Assembly: GCA_015143295.1 (NCBI GenBank)
Contig: CM026557.1
Coordinates: 30,451,965-30,515,964 of the forward strand
DNA: 64,000 nucleotides
Origin: Tetracentron sinense
Lineage: Eukaryota; Streptophyta; Magnoliopsida; Trochodendrales; Trochodendraceae
Direction of reading: 5' to 3'
The notes under the pieces: model-generated
What the model was told of the DNA's origin: nothing
The model's input: the letters and a program-made list of their open reading frames with translations, nothing else
Database searches by the model: none
Shown here: piece by piece, positions 44,618-55,779 of the stretch
Layout: each line of letters starts with the position of its first letter
How positions within the stretch are numbered: the first letter of the stretch is position 1
Translations under genes and position numbers: made by a program

Positions 44618-45025
44618 CTACAAAACAGAGGAGGCAGGGTGTCCAAGACGTTGATGCCAAACTAGAGGAGACACACGTTCTCCTAGTAGAGCACGTGGAA
44701 GACTGCCTTTGTTTTGAATGCAGGTATGAAGCGAAAGAGGATAGAGACCATTCTTATTGCATCCTTGGAAAAGCGTCCTCCCCGTGGTGTTGTCCTTCAC
44801 ACAAAAACCCGTAGATGAGAAAACAAAATGGCAATTATTGTCATGACTGAATTTGTGTACAGATAGTAGGTTTGCAGATGCATTTGGACAATGTAGGATT
44901 TCCTTTAGATGAAATGTAGAATGAGAAGTATGAAGTGGACTTGAACCAATGTGAGAGATTGACAAACCTGCACCATTACCCACGGCCACTTGATCGTTAC
45001 CTTGATATTCATTGCTGAGGGACAA
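44618..45025 (-). pseudogene. Protease C-terminal part and pre-integrase domain of the copia element
   Basis: The visible part reads EYQGNDQVAVGNGAGLSISH, then LKEILHCPNASANLLSVHKF (the typical LxxVLHxPxxxxNLLSV block), then VWHQRLGHPASSVL, whose two histidines start the integrase zinc finger. The protease active-site region lies upstream in broken sequence between about 45025 and 45170. A TAG stop ends this stretch. Confidence 0.88.
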
Positions 45026-45164
45026 ATTAGCAAGATCGGGTGTGACATGGCTAGAAGCAACGACTGTTCATGTACCATGTATTCTCATTTGATGGGGAGT
45101 TATGGGCAGCTACCATAGCTTGAAGTTTGTTTATGGGGACTTTTCCTTGATAAGCATGATTCAT

Positions 45165-46082
45165 GCGCTGGTAGCAGTTTATGGTGCTATGATAAGGGCG
45201 GCCACAAATTTGACATATTACCTTAGGGATGGTGGCTGTGGGTCTGGAAGGAGTGATGAGGCTGGCTGGTCTGCTTGATTTTCCTCCCCTGTTGTGTCGA
45301 TTGGGATGAGGAGAGACTTAGGTTCTTCTAACTTTGGAAGATCCATGTTTGGGGATATAAAGAGCAATCGTAGTATCATCTATTTTGACCATAGAATCAT
45401 TGTCTGCATGGTGCATCTCGGCACTGAGGAGTAGACCATGGAGATCAGCCAAGGTAATAGGGATTTCTCTGGCCTGAACTGAGTCTACTGTGCTATCATA
45501 CTTGGTGCCAAGACCATTTAAAATAAGAGTTACAAGGTCATCTTTGTCCACTGGTTTGCCAACCAAGAACAAGTTGTCTGCTATAGAAGTCATTTTCTCC
45601 GTGTAATCCGTAATGGACATCGTGCCACGCCGAGTTTGGAGTTCCCGTTTGAGTTGCATGATGCGGGACTGAGATTGAGATGCATAACTTCTTTCGTGAG
45701 ATAGCCATACCTCCCGTGATGTAGTCAATCTTGCAACTGTTGATAGAACGGAAGGAGTAAGTGTGGCGTTGAGCCAATTGAGAATAGACTGATCCACTTG
45801 CTGCCATTTAAGGTAAGCTGGAGCGATCATCGTGGTGGTCTTACCATCGGAATCAGCTATGAATTTTGGTGGACAAGGGGATGTTCCATCGACATAGCTC
45901 ATGAGGTTGTTGCTGCGAAGAACAGGTCCGAACTGAGCAAGCCATAAAATGTTATTGGTTCGGTCGAGTTTGATCGAAACCAGTTGACAAATGTTGGATA
46001 CATTGAGAGGTGATGAGGAAGCCATGTGACTACGGGGGAGCGTGAACTCTAGAGTTGTAGTTGTCGTGAGAGTGTGAGACAA
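45165..46082 (-). pseudogene. gag of the copia element
   Basis: A 254-codon frame (46082 to 45318) begins a few bases after the primer site. It contains LDRTNNILWLAQFGPVLRS, YLKWQQVDQSILNWLNATLT, VWLSHERSYASQS and RIMQLKRELQTRRG, the UBN2-type gag helices of copia elements. A frame break near 45318 separates it from the zinc knuckle CQICGRPYHSTINC (about 45217-45176). The protein would coat element RNA in relatives. The product is truncated here. Confidence 0.9.
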
Positions 46083-46083
46083 A

Positions 46084-46097
46084 GGGCTCTGATAACA
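46084..46097 (-). other. Primer binding site of the copia element
   Basis: The minus strand reads TGTTATCAGAGCCC directly after the LTR, one base off the usual TGGTATCAGAGC. Confidence 0.88.
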
Positions 46098-46343
46098 TGA
46101 AATCTTTGGAGTACTGAAAGGCCCTGTAGCTCAATTGCTTCCAGAGATTGTATTATGTGCAGTATATATAAAACTCTCAATACAATTGTTGAGATCCGTT
46201 CTTTTGAGATCTTGATATGCTTAGATACGACTTGATACATATAGAATATACCATCTTCTAAATATGGAAAGTGTATTGGTTGTTCCAGCTCATTTGGTTG
46301 GATGGAAGCTGGTTGATTACATGTATCACAGTTGTCTTTAATA
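46098..46343 (-). repeat. 5' LTR of the copia element
   Basis: It aligns with 41285-41530 and ends at the second CTAGC duplication. Confidence 0.9.
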
Positions 46344-46348
46344 CTAGC

Positions 46349-47550
46349 CTCTTAGGTGTTAGCTTCAAATTGTTGTGTGCTAGAAATCTCTACCTCTGCG
46401 TATTGGCAGCGATCGCCTCCCTTCGTTGGAGAGTGCCATGCCCTTAAAGGCACCCCTCTCAACCCCCGTGACTTCATTCGGAACACCATCGGTCACTGGG
46501 TTGTAATTTGAGAACAGGTCCGAGGAATCTTCTGTCTGCCCTTGCTGGCTCTGAAGAGCTGACCTCGCCTTCTACTGTTGGGACTTCACCTTGTTTTGTT
46601 GTTGGCTCAGCTTCCAACTCGACATCAAAAATGAGCTCCTCGAATCAGTAGTATCCATCAAGATATCTTGCAACCTTCTCAGAGTCTCGCCTTCGATGGT
46701 TTCGCGGAAATAAAAACAGTCATATCATCCCCTGGACGAGGAATTGGCATGGTAGGAACATAAGGGGCCTAGACACCCCCCTCAGGGCCGATAACGTTGG
46801 TCAAGACCCGCACTTCGATCTCCTTCAAAACATCTTTGAGCTTGAGAAGAGCTTCTCACCCTATCTCTTCCTTCGTCCTCTGACAAGGCTTGGTTCGAAA
46901 CTGGCTGGCTCTCACCTGCTTCTCACCTTTCTTTGGGGTTGGTAATTGGCCAGCTTATCCATTCCACCTCTTTTATCGGGACCCGTTATGGTCTTCCTGG
47001 CCCGCTTTGAAGGCTGCTTGGCCCCCATTCTCCGCTAGATACTCCCTCAAATTTACACAGGGATGTCTTTACCAGCCCTCTTCAAATAGAAAGAGGTACA
47101 ATCGACCCACCACTTAGCAAACCTCAGGGAAGGTCGACCATGCCTTGTTTGAGGGGGGAGATAGAATTCCGACCTAGTGTCTGCACGAGCCAGAGAACGA
47201 TGAACCTCCTGCAATGTCAGAGGCTTCGGCTGATCATACCCAAATTGTCGACCGAAACACTTGGGTATAACGGTTCAATATAACACTCCCACCCGATCCG
47301 CCAAAACAACTTGGTTGGACAGAGGCTCATTACCATGATAAAATCGAGTATGGTGAAATTGCTCCTCTCATGACTCGAGACATCAAGCTAGACAACATCC
47401 CCGGGAAGATCCGAGGTCCACTGGAAGGGACGGGTTGTAAAGCCACTGTGTAGTGAACATGTCCTGTACCCGATCCAAGACTAGTACCGGGCTGGGGTCT
47501 GATACGCTATATAGATCATATACCGAAGGTTAGCCTCCGGAGTGACCACC
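46349..47550. other. No recognised gene; continuation of the sequence split by copia
   Basis: The region is GC-richer than its surroundings and has several medium open frames on both strands, none with a family signature. It may belong with the coding-like block to its right. Confidence 0.4.
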
Positions 47551-48700
47551 CGCTTCCTTGGGTAGGCTAATGAAAAATATCGGTAAATCCAAATACAAAT
47601 ACTGGAACGACTTTATGATATCGTCATCAGTCATAGTTGAGCGGTGCTTATTCGAGTACTCACAAAGGTGTCCATGGAAAAACTAGGCCGGCCAGGTCGA
47701 GAAACCGACTTTCCGAAGCTTTCGTTCCTCGACAAGCTCCTCCTCAACATTGTCCAGATGAACGTCTAAATAAAGTATCTTGTTGAAGGGGTTGAACTCA
47801 TCATATAGCACTCCGTCCACCAGGAGCTCAAAACTGTGGTACATTGCATGGATGGAGATCCCAACTTCCCCTCTGGAGCATTAGTGTATGGGTACCATCT
47901 ATTAAGGCAACTCCAAATGAAACAAGCATCTTGCTTGTACTTGTATTGAGCTATCGCGACTGCTTCCCTAATCCTGACCACATTCAACTCGTGGCTGAAA
48001 CGAACGTAAACTTCATGGTAGGGCTGGCCCATCCATTAAGCAATCAAAACCCGTGCTTTAGGCCCCAAAAAAATGAAGGCCCCAAAGCGTGGGCTTTGAT
48101 GGCTTTATGAACCTGATTTAGTGAAAAGAAACCCTAAAAAATGCCCCATTTTTTTTTAAAAAAAACCACAATTTATAGCTAGTCCAATTAAAAAAAAGTC
48201 TCATTTAGAATTCTCACTTCAAGCCTCTAAATGGCTTGGGCCGGACCTACTTCATGGATCCATGATGGCCACAACATCCGGGTATCAACAGAGGAACAAC
48301 CCCTCAACTTCATGTAGTTATCCCAGCAGATATTGTCAGTTTGGGTCAGCAAAATTTCTAATGATTCCTTTAGGATCTGCTCTTGTTCATCCCGTGGAGG
48401 AATCTCCGCCCGAGTAGGCTTCAAGTAGCTTCCGTCGGACTGGCACGTGCAAGACACCGAGCCCACCTCAGGTTCAAAGAGGGCTATCCGGTTTCTGCCG
48501 TGGTCCACCCATTCCTTTGGGTCCCGGATAGGGATTGGCTCAACATCACCAACCCCAAAATCACCCATGATCTCGAGGTGCCATGTAAAGTAGTTCCGTC
48601 CTTGTCAGAGGTTCACGGATCCGAAATAGTACTGCGGTGGGGCGTCCATTCTGTCAAAGAAAACGCATGGTCAATCAGCACCCAACAGATAAGTTGATTA
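47550..48700 (-). pseudogene. Unrecognised coding-like remnant split by a hAT MITE
   Basis: Minus-strand frames stay open over long stretches and join sensibly when the MITE at 48019-48249 is skipped: ...CSSVDTRMLWPSWIHEV continues as YVRFSHELNVVRIREAVAIA, then QYKYKQDACFIW. Downstream pieces read DVHLDNVEEELVEERKLRKV and, after a stop, STMTDDDIIKSFQYLYLDLP. I cannot assign a family. It may be an accessory protein of a large retrotransposon, since it lies in a region of such debris, or a relic of a host gene. Confidence 0.45.
48011..48257. mobile_element. hAT-type MITE with a perfect 8-bp duplication
   Basis: The element (48019-48249, 231 bp) has ends TAGGGCTGGCCCA and, inverted, TAGGTCCGGCCCA. 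CTTCATGG flanks it exactly on both sides (48011-48018, 48250-48257). Confidence 0.92.
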
Positions 48701-49019
48701 AAAAAAAATAATACAATACCAAACCCTGAAGGTATCCCTAAGGGATCTAAATAAGATTAGTCTCCTCGTTAAATGAAGGAAACGATCGTGCCCCAGGCAG
48801 AATGAGTTAAAATAACTCAGAGAAGGGGATTAGTACATCCACCTAGAAATGTTGCTTAACTTAAGTATTGGACATAATCCAACACCCCATTGAAGTAACA
48901 GTATGTAGGTACATGTTCGAGCACTGGATTAGGCCCAACACCTTTTTTGATAAATATCATAGTCTGGTCTACTTGGTAGTCTACCTTGAAATTTTAATGT
49001 ACCAGAATTTCTCAACAGC

Positions 49020-49420
49020 ATTAAACTAGACACTACTAAATTAGTGTCAAAAACACTGTTCCAATGGTGTTAAGCACAACACTGTCAATACAATGTTAAG
49101 TTAAACACTGTTAAAACAGTGTCAAAACAAGCATTGTTCAAGCAATGTCAAACTAAACACTGCTTGAGTTCAGGCCCACAGTCAAATGACCTGAGCATCA
49201 ATTGAAATTAAAATTTCCCAAAGCCAAAAATTGGCCGAGTGTTGGCTTGCGGACAGGGTCCTGAGCCTTAATCAAATGTAAAGCCAAAATTGGCTAAGTC
49301 TTGGCTCGCGGACAAGGTCCTGAGCCTTAGTAAAATTCAAAACCTAAACTGGCTTCGTATCGACTCGCGGACAGGCAGTCCTGAGTCCTAAAGTTTGGCT
49401 CGTGGACGGAATTTCTTACT
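49020..49420. repeat. Two blocks of short repeats
   Basis: Around 49025-49165, ACACTGTT and AACAGTGT words recur as small palindromes. From about 49215 to 49395 a ~60-bp unit (CTTGGCTCGCGGACAAGGTCC with variants, followed by TGAGCCTTA) occurs three times. Confidence 0.7.
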
Positions 49421-50090
49421 TTTTTTGTGGAGGATTATATCCAGTAATAGGGGTCTATGGCTGACCGATATATTTAGCTATTGCATTTCTTTTCTGATAG
49501 CCAGTCACATGTATAGGACTGTTGACCAAGAAAAAGTTCAAAACATTATGGAAAAATTTGCTCTATGATTGAGAATATTCAAAAATTTGTTGAAGAAGTA
49601 CTTGAAGAGGTCAAAGGAGTGAGATATATGCCAAAGGTGACTCAGGCAGTAGCCGACCTTGAACCAGCTCACATGAGTTAGGCCAATCATCCCACCCGAT
49701 CGCAACATCGAAAGCCATTCGATTCGTTATTCTTTCATTCGTAACTAAGACTTTCGAGCAAGTGCAGGATGGTGGGTGTAAAGTCCAAATTTGTAATTGG
49801 CAAATTCCATTGACAAAATTGAGTAAATTAAGTTGTTTGTCTTGAGTCATATTTGTCCTGCTTGCACTCTGTTCGTGAGGATGAAGTTTGAAGAGGTTTA
49901 ACTGAAGAACATTCCTCCTTAAGCTTGTTCTCATCAATCTTAGAATGGTAAGTGACCTAGTTATCTAAGCATCTGGCTTAAGTGGATTGACCTAGAAAAT
50001 TGTTTTTACCTAATTAGGTGGTTAGGGGCTTGACCATATTCTTGGAATTCCAGTCAAAACTTTTCTATTTAAGTTCGCAGACTGTTTAGC
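49421..50090. other. LTR-like fragment; no gene
   Basis: TGTAAAGTCCAAATTTG followed by GGCAAATTCC (about 49777-49808) resembles the start of the copia LTR at 872. Similarity fades after about 100 bp. The rest shows nothing coding. Confidence 0.4.
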
Positions 50091-50147
50091 TCTAATGGCA
50101 GGTACCCTAGTCTATAAATGGTACTCCTCTGTCTTAGGTGGACAGTA

Positions 50148-50300
50148 CTTTTTTTTTGGTAATCTGCTATATCATTTATCTATATATGTCAGGGTCGGGG
50201 GGTTAGAACTCAAGGGTGGGCACTCAAACGGCCACACGAGATCTCGAACATGAGTCACTCCTCCCAAAGGGAGATACACTACCACTGGGAAAAACTCAGG
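50148..50300 (-). mobile_element. Possible tRNA-derived SINE
   Basis: On the minus strand TGGTAGTGTATC (A-box-like) and ATGTTCGAGATCTC (B-box-like) precede an A-run (at 50151-50158, written as T on plus). No flanking duplication was identified. Confidence 0.4.
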
Positions 50301-50382
50301 CGCCTAAACTAGGGTACCTGCCATTCAATTACTACTGCACCAATGGGGGTGGGGGGAATGGCAGGTACCCTAGTTTAGGCGC
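50300..50382. repeat. Perfect 27-bp inverted repeat with a 29-nt loop
   Basis: The arms are 50300-50326 and 50356-50382 (GCGCCTAAACTAGGGTACCT and its continuation). Part of the same word (GGCAGGTACCCTAGT) also occurs at about 50098. Confidence 0.85.
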
Positions 50383-50563
50383 TTAGACAGTAAAAAAAAA
50401 ATCTTTTTCCATGACGTAAATTATCTAGTTTACACTCCTTACCATATAGCACCTAGTACAGAACCCTCTCAACAAAGAGGAAAAGCTAATTTATTCATTT
50501 GGTTATTTCTTTATTTTGTGATGTTTGACCCATTAACTATATACTTATGGTTCTGTTGCACAG

Positions 50564-50683
50564 GCAGAAGAAAGGCACTGTCAGATTCTTGGGCGCCTCT
50601 CTTGTACACCGCCAAGCTCGTTGCTAAACAGGAAGGACTTGATGACGGCTTCAGGGTTGTCATCAACGATGGGACCAAAGGAG
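50564..50683 (+). pseudogene. HINT pseudogene, exon c (2-bp insertion)
   Basis: After the acceptor TGTTGCACAG the exon encodes AEERHCQILGRL in one frame. It then continues as LYTAKLVAKQEGLDDGFRVV and INDGTKG in another. The switch falls at CTCTCTTG, where relatives would need two bases fewer, so a CT slippage is likely. The exon is 120 bp instead of the expected 118. The donor GGAG|GTCTG is followed by a 117-bp intron. Confidence 0.88.
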
Positions 50684-50800
50684 GTCTGTAGACTTTCTCC
50701 ATTCGTGATGCTTAGTGATTTCCTGGGAATTCGAGTAGAGAATCTCCTTTGGTGCTTACTTGCTTATTATTTTGGTGATGATGGGGTTTTTTTTTTGCAG

Positions 50801-50868
50801 GTCAATCTGTTTATTACCTTCATGTCCAGCTTCTCGGAGGTCGACAAATGAACTGGCCTCCCGGCTAA
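50801..50868 (+). pseudogene. HINT pseudogene, last exon (histidine triad lost)
   Basis: The exon follows TTTTTTGCAG and encodes QSVYYLHVQLLGGRQMNWPP plus a final G, ending with TAA at 50866-50868, exactly where HINT proteins end. The family's catalytic H-x-H-x-H motif should read HIHVH; here it is YLHVQ, so two of three histidines, including the nucleophile position, are changed. With the two frameshifts this shows that the gene is dead. Confidence 0.88.
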
Positions 50869-52772
50869 TTTGGAGTTGTAACAGATTGAGTCCGAAGGGT
50901 TGGCGAGGTTTATCATGGTAAGAATAAAGAATCTTGTCCTTTCCTTCTGCTCATATTGCTATGGGACAGTAATAAGTTACTTTGTGGGTACTACTGTTTG
51001 GCTTCGTGTTACTTGGAATGACTTCTCGGAGTTATAATAGATCAGATCAGAAGGGTGGGTGTATTTGTACGAGACATAAATAAACTAGTTTTTAGTAACT
51101 ACTGTTCGGCTTTCTGTTGTTTGGAATGATTGCACAAACTTGCATAGACATAAAACAAATTAAACTCTCCACACAATGTGGTGTTTCTAAATTCGTGCAT
51201 TTAAAGAAAGGAAGTAGTTATGTAGATCAATAGATGAGGAATCTGGTACTGTGGTGGCCTTGAGGGGTCTCCCCCAGCCAGGTATCTTGAGGGTCTCTTT
51301 CAAGTAATAAATCAGCACAGGTTTCTCAGTTGGGATTCTTGGCGAGAGAGACCGATCTGACCCAGAAAGCGAAATGGCACCATTTATAATCTTCTTCTAA
51401 TATGATGAGGATTGCCCCTTATATTTTCGTTATCAATGGCGGCTAGGAGCAGCAATCTTCATACTATAAACACAGAATATCCACATTGTTAACAGATTGC
51501 TACTATATCTTTCATCTCTCGAAGCAAGCAGAGTTTGAGATCTGAACAATTTTATTTCTCTGCTGAACTTATTTGATTCCACAAAATAGGATAAGCTATA
51601 CAAAGCAACGGCATAAAAGTTGTGTCTATTAAATTCAAAGCAAATATTTTGTGTATTACATTATGATATCAACACCCTGCTTCAATTAAAATTAGATTAG
51701 CATAGCTAAAGAAGAATTTCAATCCAAGAAAACACTTTTGTGACGTTCTTGGAAAGAATCTCAGTTAGCTGAGGACTGGAAAGGATATATCTATTCTTGT
51801 TTAAATCGATTTCACCTCCCCGTATTCGATATTGTAGACTGGTGCGACGGTCAACCTCTTGGATTCAACACCTTTTCCCCTGATTATAAATTTTAGCCAA
51901 AGATGCCATGAAGTAGAATAGGAGGCCAGCTTAGCAAGATGGTCTTGGTTTCATTCGACCTTTTAACGGAGTCAAATCCTCTACGGTGATAACCGGATTT
52001 GACTCCTTTGGCAATTTATGCTTAATCATCATTTTTTTTAATAGTTTAGGCTTTAGCCCATGGTGACCCAAAAAACAAGCTCAAAAGCGTTTTGGGCTGG
52101 GCCCAACCTAAAATCTGGCCTGAAATTCAGGTATATTATGTATTTTATTGTTTAAATACTTAATATATACAAAAATACATGTATAATATTGATCATATTT
52201 AACCTTACAATTAGAAGTAATATACACATCAAATATAGAAATATATTAATATGTGTTCAGTCAGGCTGAGCCATTGTTAGCCCATTATTAACTGGTTTTG
52301 AAATTGAGCGCAGTGGCAGTGCAACCTGTTTAACCCTAACCGAGCTTGCTCTAAACTTGTGCTGGGTCTAGTGTCTCAGGTTTGTTCGACCCTAGTTTTT
52401 ACACACAAAGAAAGCCCAGGGAAGTGGTTCCCGCTAAAGGACAATACCGGACAGTGGAAATGTTAATGATAAATATGTTTAAAATCAATCGGTTAATTGT
52501 AAAATCAGTCAGTTAGAGCAATAACTAATTTTCAACGCACCCATCATTTTCGCGTCCCAGTGGTAACTCATTCCTGTTATCTATCTGATCTTATCATCAA
52601 AGGGACGTTTGGTGATGATCAGAAACTCTGCAAGATCTTCTAGGTGGAGCCGAACATTGGACGGCTCGGATCAATAAGAATGTGGGCGTGAGTCGCGTGA
52701 CAGGCATGCACGTTACGTTTTCAACATGCACACAAAGTTGGAAAGTAGAGGCATTTCATTCTACATTTAGAA
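50869..52772. other. No gene or clear element; AT-rich
   Basis: No protein signature was found on either strand. A GGTTTTTGGC-type block at 52040-52110 (AGCCCATGGTGACCC...GGGCTGGGCCCAACC) resembles hAT MITE ends but lacks a partner. If exon order is kept, the first ~300 bp would be the HINT 3' untranslated region. Confidence 0.4.
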
Positions 52773-53167
52773 GGGAAAATTACACTCACCTCCCTTGCAC
52801 TTTGATGAAATTTCATAAACCTCCCCACTAGTTTCTAAAATTACACTGCCTTCCCCTAAACTTCTTTGGTTGTCTATAACAAATACCCCTTCACTTTTTT
52901 TTTTTTTTTGAAAAGGAAAGAGGGGTTAGGCAGACACGACCAGATGAAATAAAAGAAACAAGAGATTACAACACTTTATAGAGAGGTGACTAGCTCATCC
53001 TCGACAATGGATGAGAGAGCACAAGGAAAAGAAATAGGAGTCCAAGACATGTGGTGGCCTAAAATACAAAAATTAGCCAAGAAGGTTGCACCCCTGTTAG
53101 CAAGAGGGTTAGAGAGAGCAAAAGATAAAGATAGGAACCCACTAAAGAGTTCTTCAATCTTAGAGGA

Positions 53168-55377
53168 GATGGGCTAGCATTCCCATGGCCATTCTTGGGA
53201 ACCGGATAAGCAGCCTACGACAGTCTGAGACGAAGTGAGAATAATGAGATGACGGATCGCCGCATCCCGAGTAAACAGAAGACCTCGAAGAGCAGCTTCT
53301 AGTTCAGCGAGCAAGGAGGATAAAGGAGAACATGCACCAGCAACGGCAAAAGAAGCGGTCCCTTTAAAATCACGAAAGAGACACCGCCAACCTGAGCGGG
53401 CGTCCGAGCTGACCCCAGCTATGTTCAGGCAAATAGTACCTTCCTCTGGAGGATGCCATTTAATACAAATGAGAGGTTTGGGAGAGAAGTCCGCGTTCAA
53501 GCCCCAAGCTGAAAAGAAGTCTCTGTTTTGGCGGGTGTCTGAGGAAGCCAAAGGGAGACCCGAGAATCTCAATTGAACCCTATCAGAAGCCTTGCGGATT
53601 AAAGCATCAGGCGGGAGGAAAGAGTGTTGAAAGATTCGAGAGTTTCGTTCTTGCCAAATGAGGTACACAGTGACTGAAAGAGAGAACCTCTTGATCTTGG
53701 CTAACTAATCCCGACCATGCCAATTATGTGAAATCCAATCAAGCTCCTCATTCCAAGTAGCTAGTGGAATATGAGTTTCACCGTGCTTGTGGAGAATGCC
53801 TAGCCATACCTCATTAGAATAGGGGCATTGAAAGAAAAGGTGAGTCTCATTTTCAAGATGAATCTGGCAAGGAATACACATAGAACGAGCAAGCATGCCG
53901 TATTTAACCAGTCGATCCTGAGTCAGAAGTCGTCCTCGTGCAGCCATCCAAAGGATGAAAGAAAACCGTGGCACCCCTGGCTTGGACCATACAATAGCCG
54001 ACCAACTCACACCCTGCTGATGATCTCTGATAGCATTCCAAGCGGATCAGAGAGTAAATTGGCCTCTACGATCAGGGGTCCAGACCACCTTGTCGGAATC
54101 AACAGGGCGAAGAGAGTGAAGATCTGAAAGAGAGTCCCAGATGGCTATAAGAGGGGTACAATGGGGAACAGGAGGGCACCACCCCGCTCTGTTTCGAATC
54201 TGAGAAACCAAAGAGAGGTGATTGCCTATATCTGTAGCAATGCTTTGGCCAAAGCGATTCCATAAGATGCCTGCCGGATGCCATGGCTCCAGCCAGAGCA
54301 AAGTTTGAAGACCTGAGCCAATTAGGTGGAGAATTAAGTTCTCTACCTGAGACCGAACTCCAAGAATGCCTCTCCATGCCCAGGAGCAAGGCGATGGGAC
54401 TTTGACTGTCCAGATCGAGTTATGGGATAAGAACCTGGAGGTGATCCAGGCAACCCAAAGAGAAGGAGCTTTAGAGGCTATTCGCCAAACATGACGCAGA
54501 AGACAAGCCAAGTTTAAATCCCCCAGGCGACGAAATCCCAAACCACCTTCAGATATTGGGGAGCAAACCTTTGCCCAACTGACCTTGTGGATAACTTTAG
54601 AGGAGTCAGAGTCAGCCCATAAAAACCTGCTCATAAGTTGTTCAAGTCTGAAAATCACAGCCTGAGGCAGTTTGAAGGCGCTGCACCAGTATAGAGTACT
54701 ACCATTTAAGACAGTCTTAATTAGTTCACAACGGCCAGCATAAGAGAGAGAAGAAGATTTCCAAGCGCTTAATTTCCTGGTGAAGGTCGAGATTAAGGGA
54801 TTGCAGTCAGCATATGATAATCTGGAAGAAGATAGAGGAGCACCAAGGTATCGTCCAGACCAATGTCCTTCCTTCATGTGTAAAAAAGAGCTGATTGACT
54901 CACGATTAGGTCAGCTCACCCCAGCGAAGAAAATGGCTGACTTGTTGAAGTTGACATTCAGACCTGAGGCTAATCCAAAAGAGAGCAAAAGGGATTTAAT
55001 ACCTGCTGCTGAAGACTGGTCAGCTTTGGAGAAGATGAATAGGTCATCAGCAAAGGCCAGGTGGGTGACCAAAGGAGAGGAGCAGCGAGGATGCAGAGAG
55101 AATAGACCTGTTAGAGCACCTGCATCAAGCTTGTGCGAGAGGGCTTGCATAACAACAAGGAATAGATATGGAGACATGAGGTCCCCCTGTCGGAGACCCC
55201 TACTTCCTGGGAAGTACCCCACCTGAGCCCCATTTAGCATGATGGAAAACATAGGGTTAGAGAAGCAAGCTGTGGCCCAGCTGATAAAAATCTCTGGAAA
55301 TTTAAAGTGCCGAAGAGCATCAGTGAGAAAAGTCCATTCTACAGAGTCAAAAGCCTTAGCGATATCAATGGAGCCGA
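53168..55377 (-). pseudogene. L1 ORF2: reverse transcriptase, zinc-binding region and RNase H
   Basis: Reading down the minus strand, SIDIAKAFDSVEW holds the first catalytic Asp, GLRQGDLMSPYLF is the RT palm block and FADDLFIFS (54911-55252 part) is the catalytic FADD box. GRYLGAPLSSSRLS, WKSSSLSYAGRCELIKTVL, SRFLWADSD and SEGGLGFRRLGDLN follow. The zinc-binding region is at 54010-53705 (PRFSFILWMAARGRLLTQDR, C-x2-C, H). The last part (53668 to 53174) is RNase H-like: WHPPEEGTICLNIAG then SSLLAELEAALRGL. The frame shifts or stops about four times. Codons upstream of SIDIAKAF are cut by the inversion. Confidence 0.92.
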
Positions 55378-55568
55378 GAAACTCTCAGACTTTCGGCCTA
55401 TTTCTGTGTGTAATATTCTTTACAGAATTATTACCAAAGTCATTGCTCTTAGAATGAAAGGGGTTATGCCTGATATCATTAGCACCAATCAGTCAGCTTT
55501 CATTAAGGGATGCTCGATCTGGGAAAACATCCTTCTATGCCATGAAATTCTCCATGGTTATCATCTCG
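55377..55568 (+). pseudogene. Inverted 5' segment of the L1 reverse transcriptase
   Basis: The plus strand encodes KLSDFRPISVCNILYRIITK, VIALRMK, ISTNQSAFIKG and ENILLCHEILHGYHL. In L1 proteins this block lies just upstream of the SIDIAKAF block that starts the minus-strand part at the same junction. It is therefore the same copy, flipped. Confidence 0.92.
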
Positions 55569-55779
55569 ACAAATACCCCTTCACTTAGATGTCATCATTT
55601 AAACATTTTAAAATGTCTAAATTACCCTTTTTCATCACAAGGTTAGTTAATTCAATAAAATTAATTATAATTTGTTTCTAATCAAGGTTAATAATATCAA
55701 CTTAAGGTTAATATATATTTCCAAAATCAAGTATATATATATATAAAACCAAAGATAAATGAACTCTAGGGGTGAGTGA

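Larger units (their letters stand above)
41285..46343 (-). mobile_element. Ty1/copia LTR retrotransposon, nearly full length
   Basis: The 246-bp LTRs are 41285-41530 and 46098-46343, flanked by a perfect 5-bp duplication CTAGC (41280-41284, 46344-46348). On the minus strand the order is LTR, primer site TGTTATCAGAGCCC, gag, zinc knuckle, protease/pre-integrase, integrase, reverse transcriptase, RNase H, polypurine tract (TTGAGGGGGTG) and LTR. Both LTRs begin TATTA rather than TG on this strand. Stops, one frameshift and a 287-bp insertion inactivate it. The LTRs differ at few positions, so it is fairly young. Confidence 0.93.
52897..55568 (-). mobile_element. L1-type LINE with an inverted 5' end
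   Basis: Minus-strand ORF2 runs from about 55377 down to 53168 and the T-run at 52897-52909 is its poly(A) tail. 55377-55568 is reverse-transcriptase sequence in the opposite orientation. Both outer ends carry the same 18-bp duplication ACAAATACCCCTTCACTT (52879-52896, 55569-55586). This arrangement is the known twin-priming outcome of L1 insertion. The endonuclease domain is missing. Confidence 0.92.

Noticed and set aside
44472..44814. Plus-strand frames within 44.4-44.8 kb
   Set aside because: They lie opposite the copia integrase and pre-integrase coding sequence and have no signature of their own.
52020..52400. Another hAT MITE
   Set aside because: GGGCTGGGCCCAA-like words are present, but no partner end or 8-bp duplication could be found.
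53828..54127. Plus-strand frames opposite the L1
   Set aside because: They are shadows of the minus-strand L1 ORF2, which carries the recognisable motifs.
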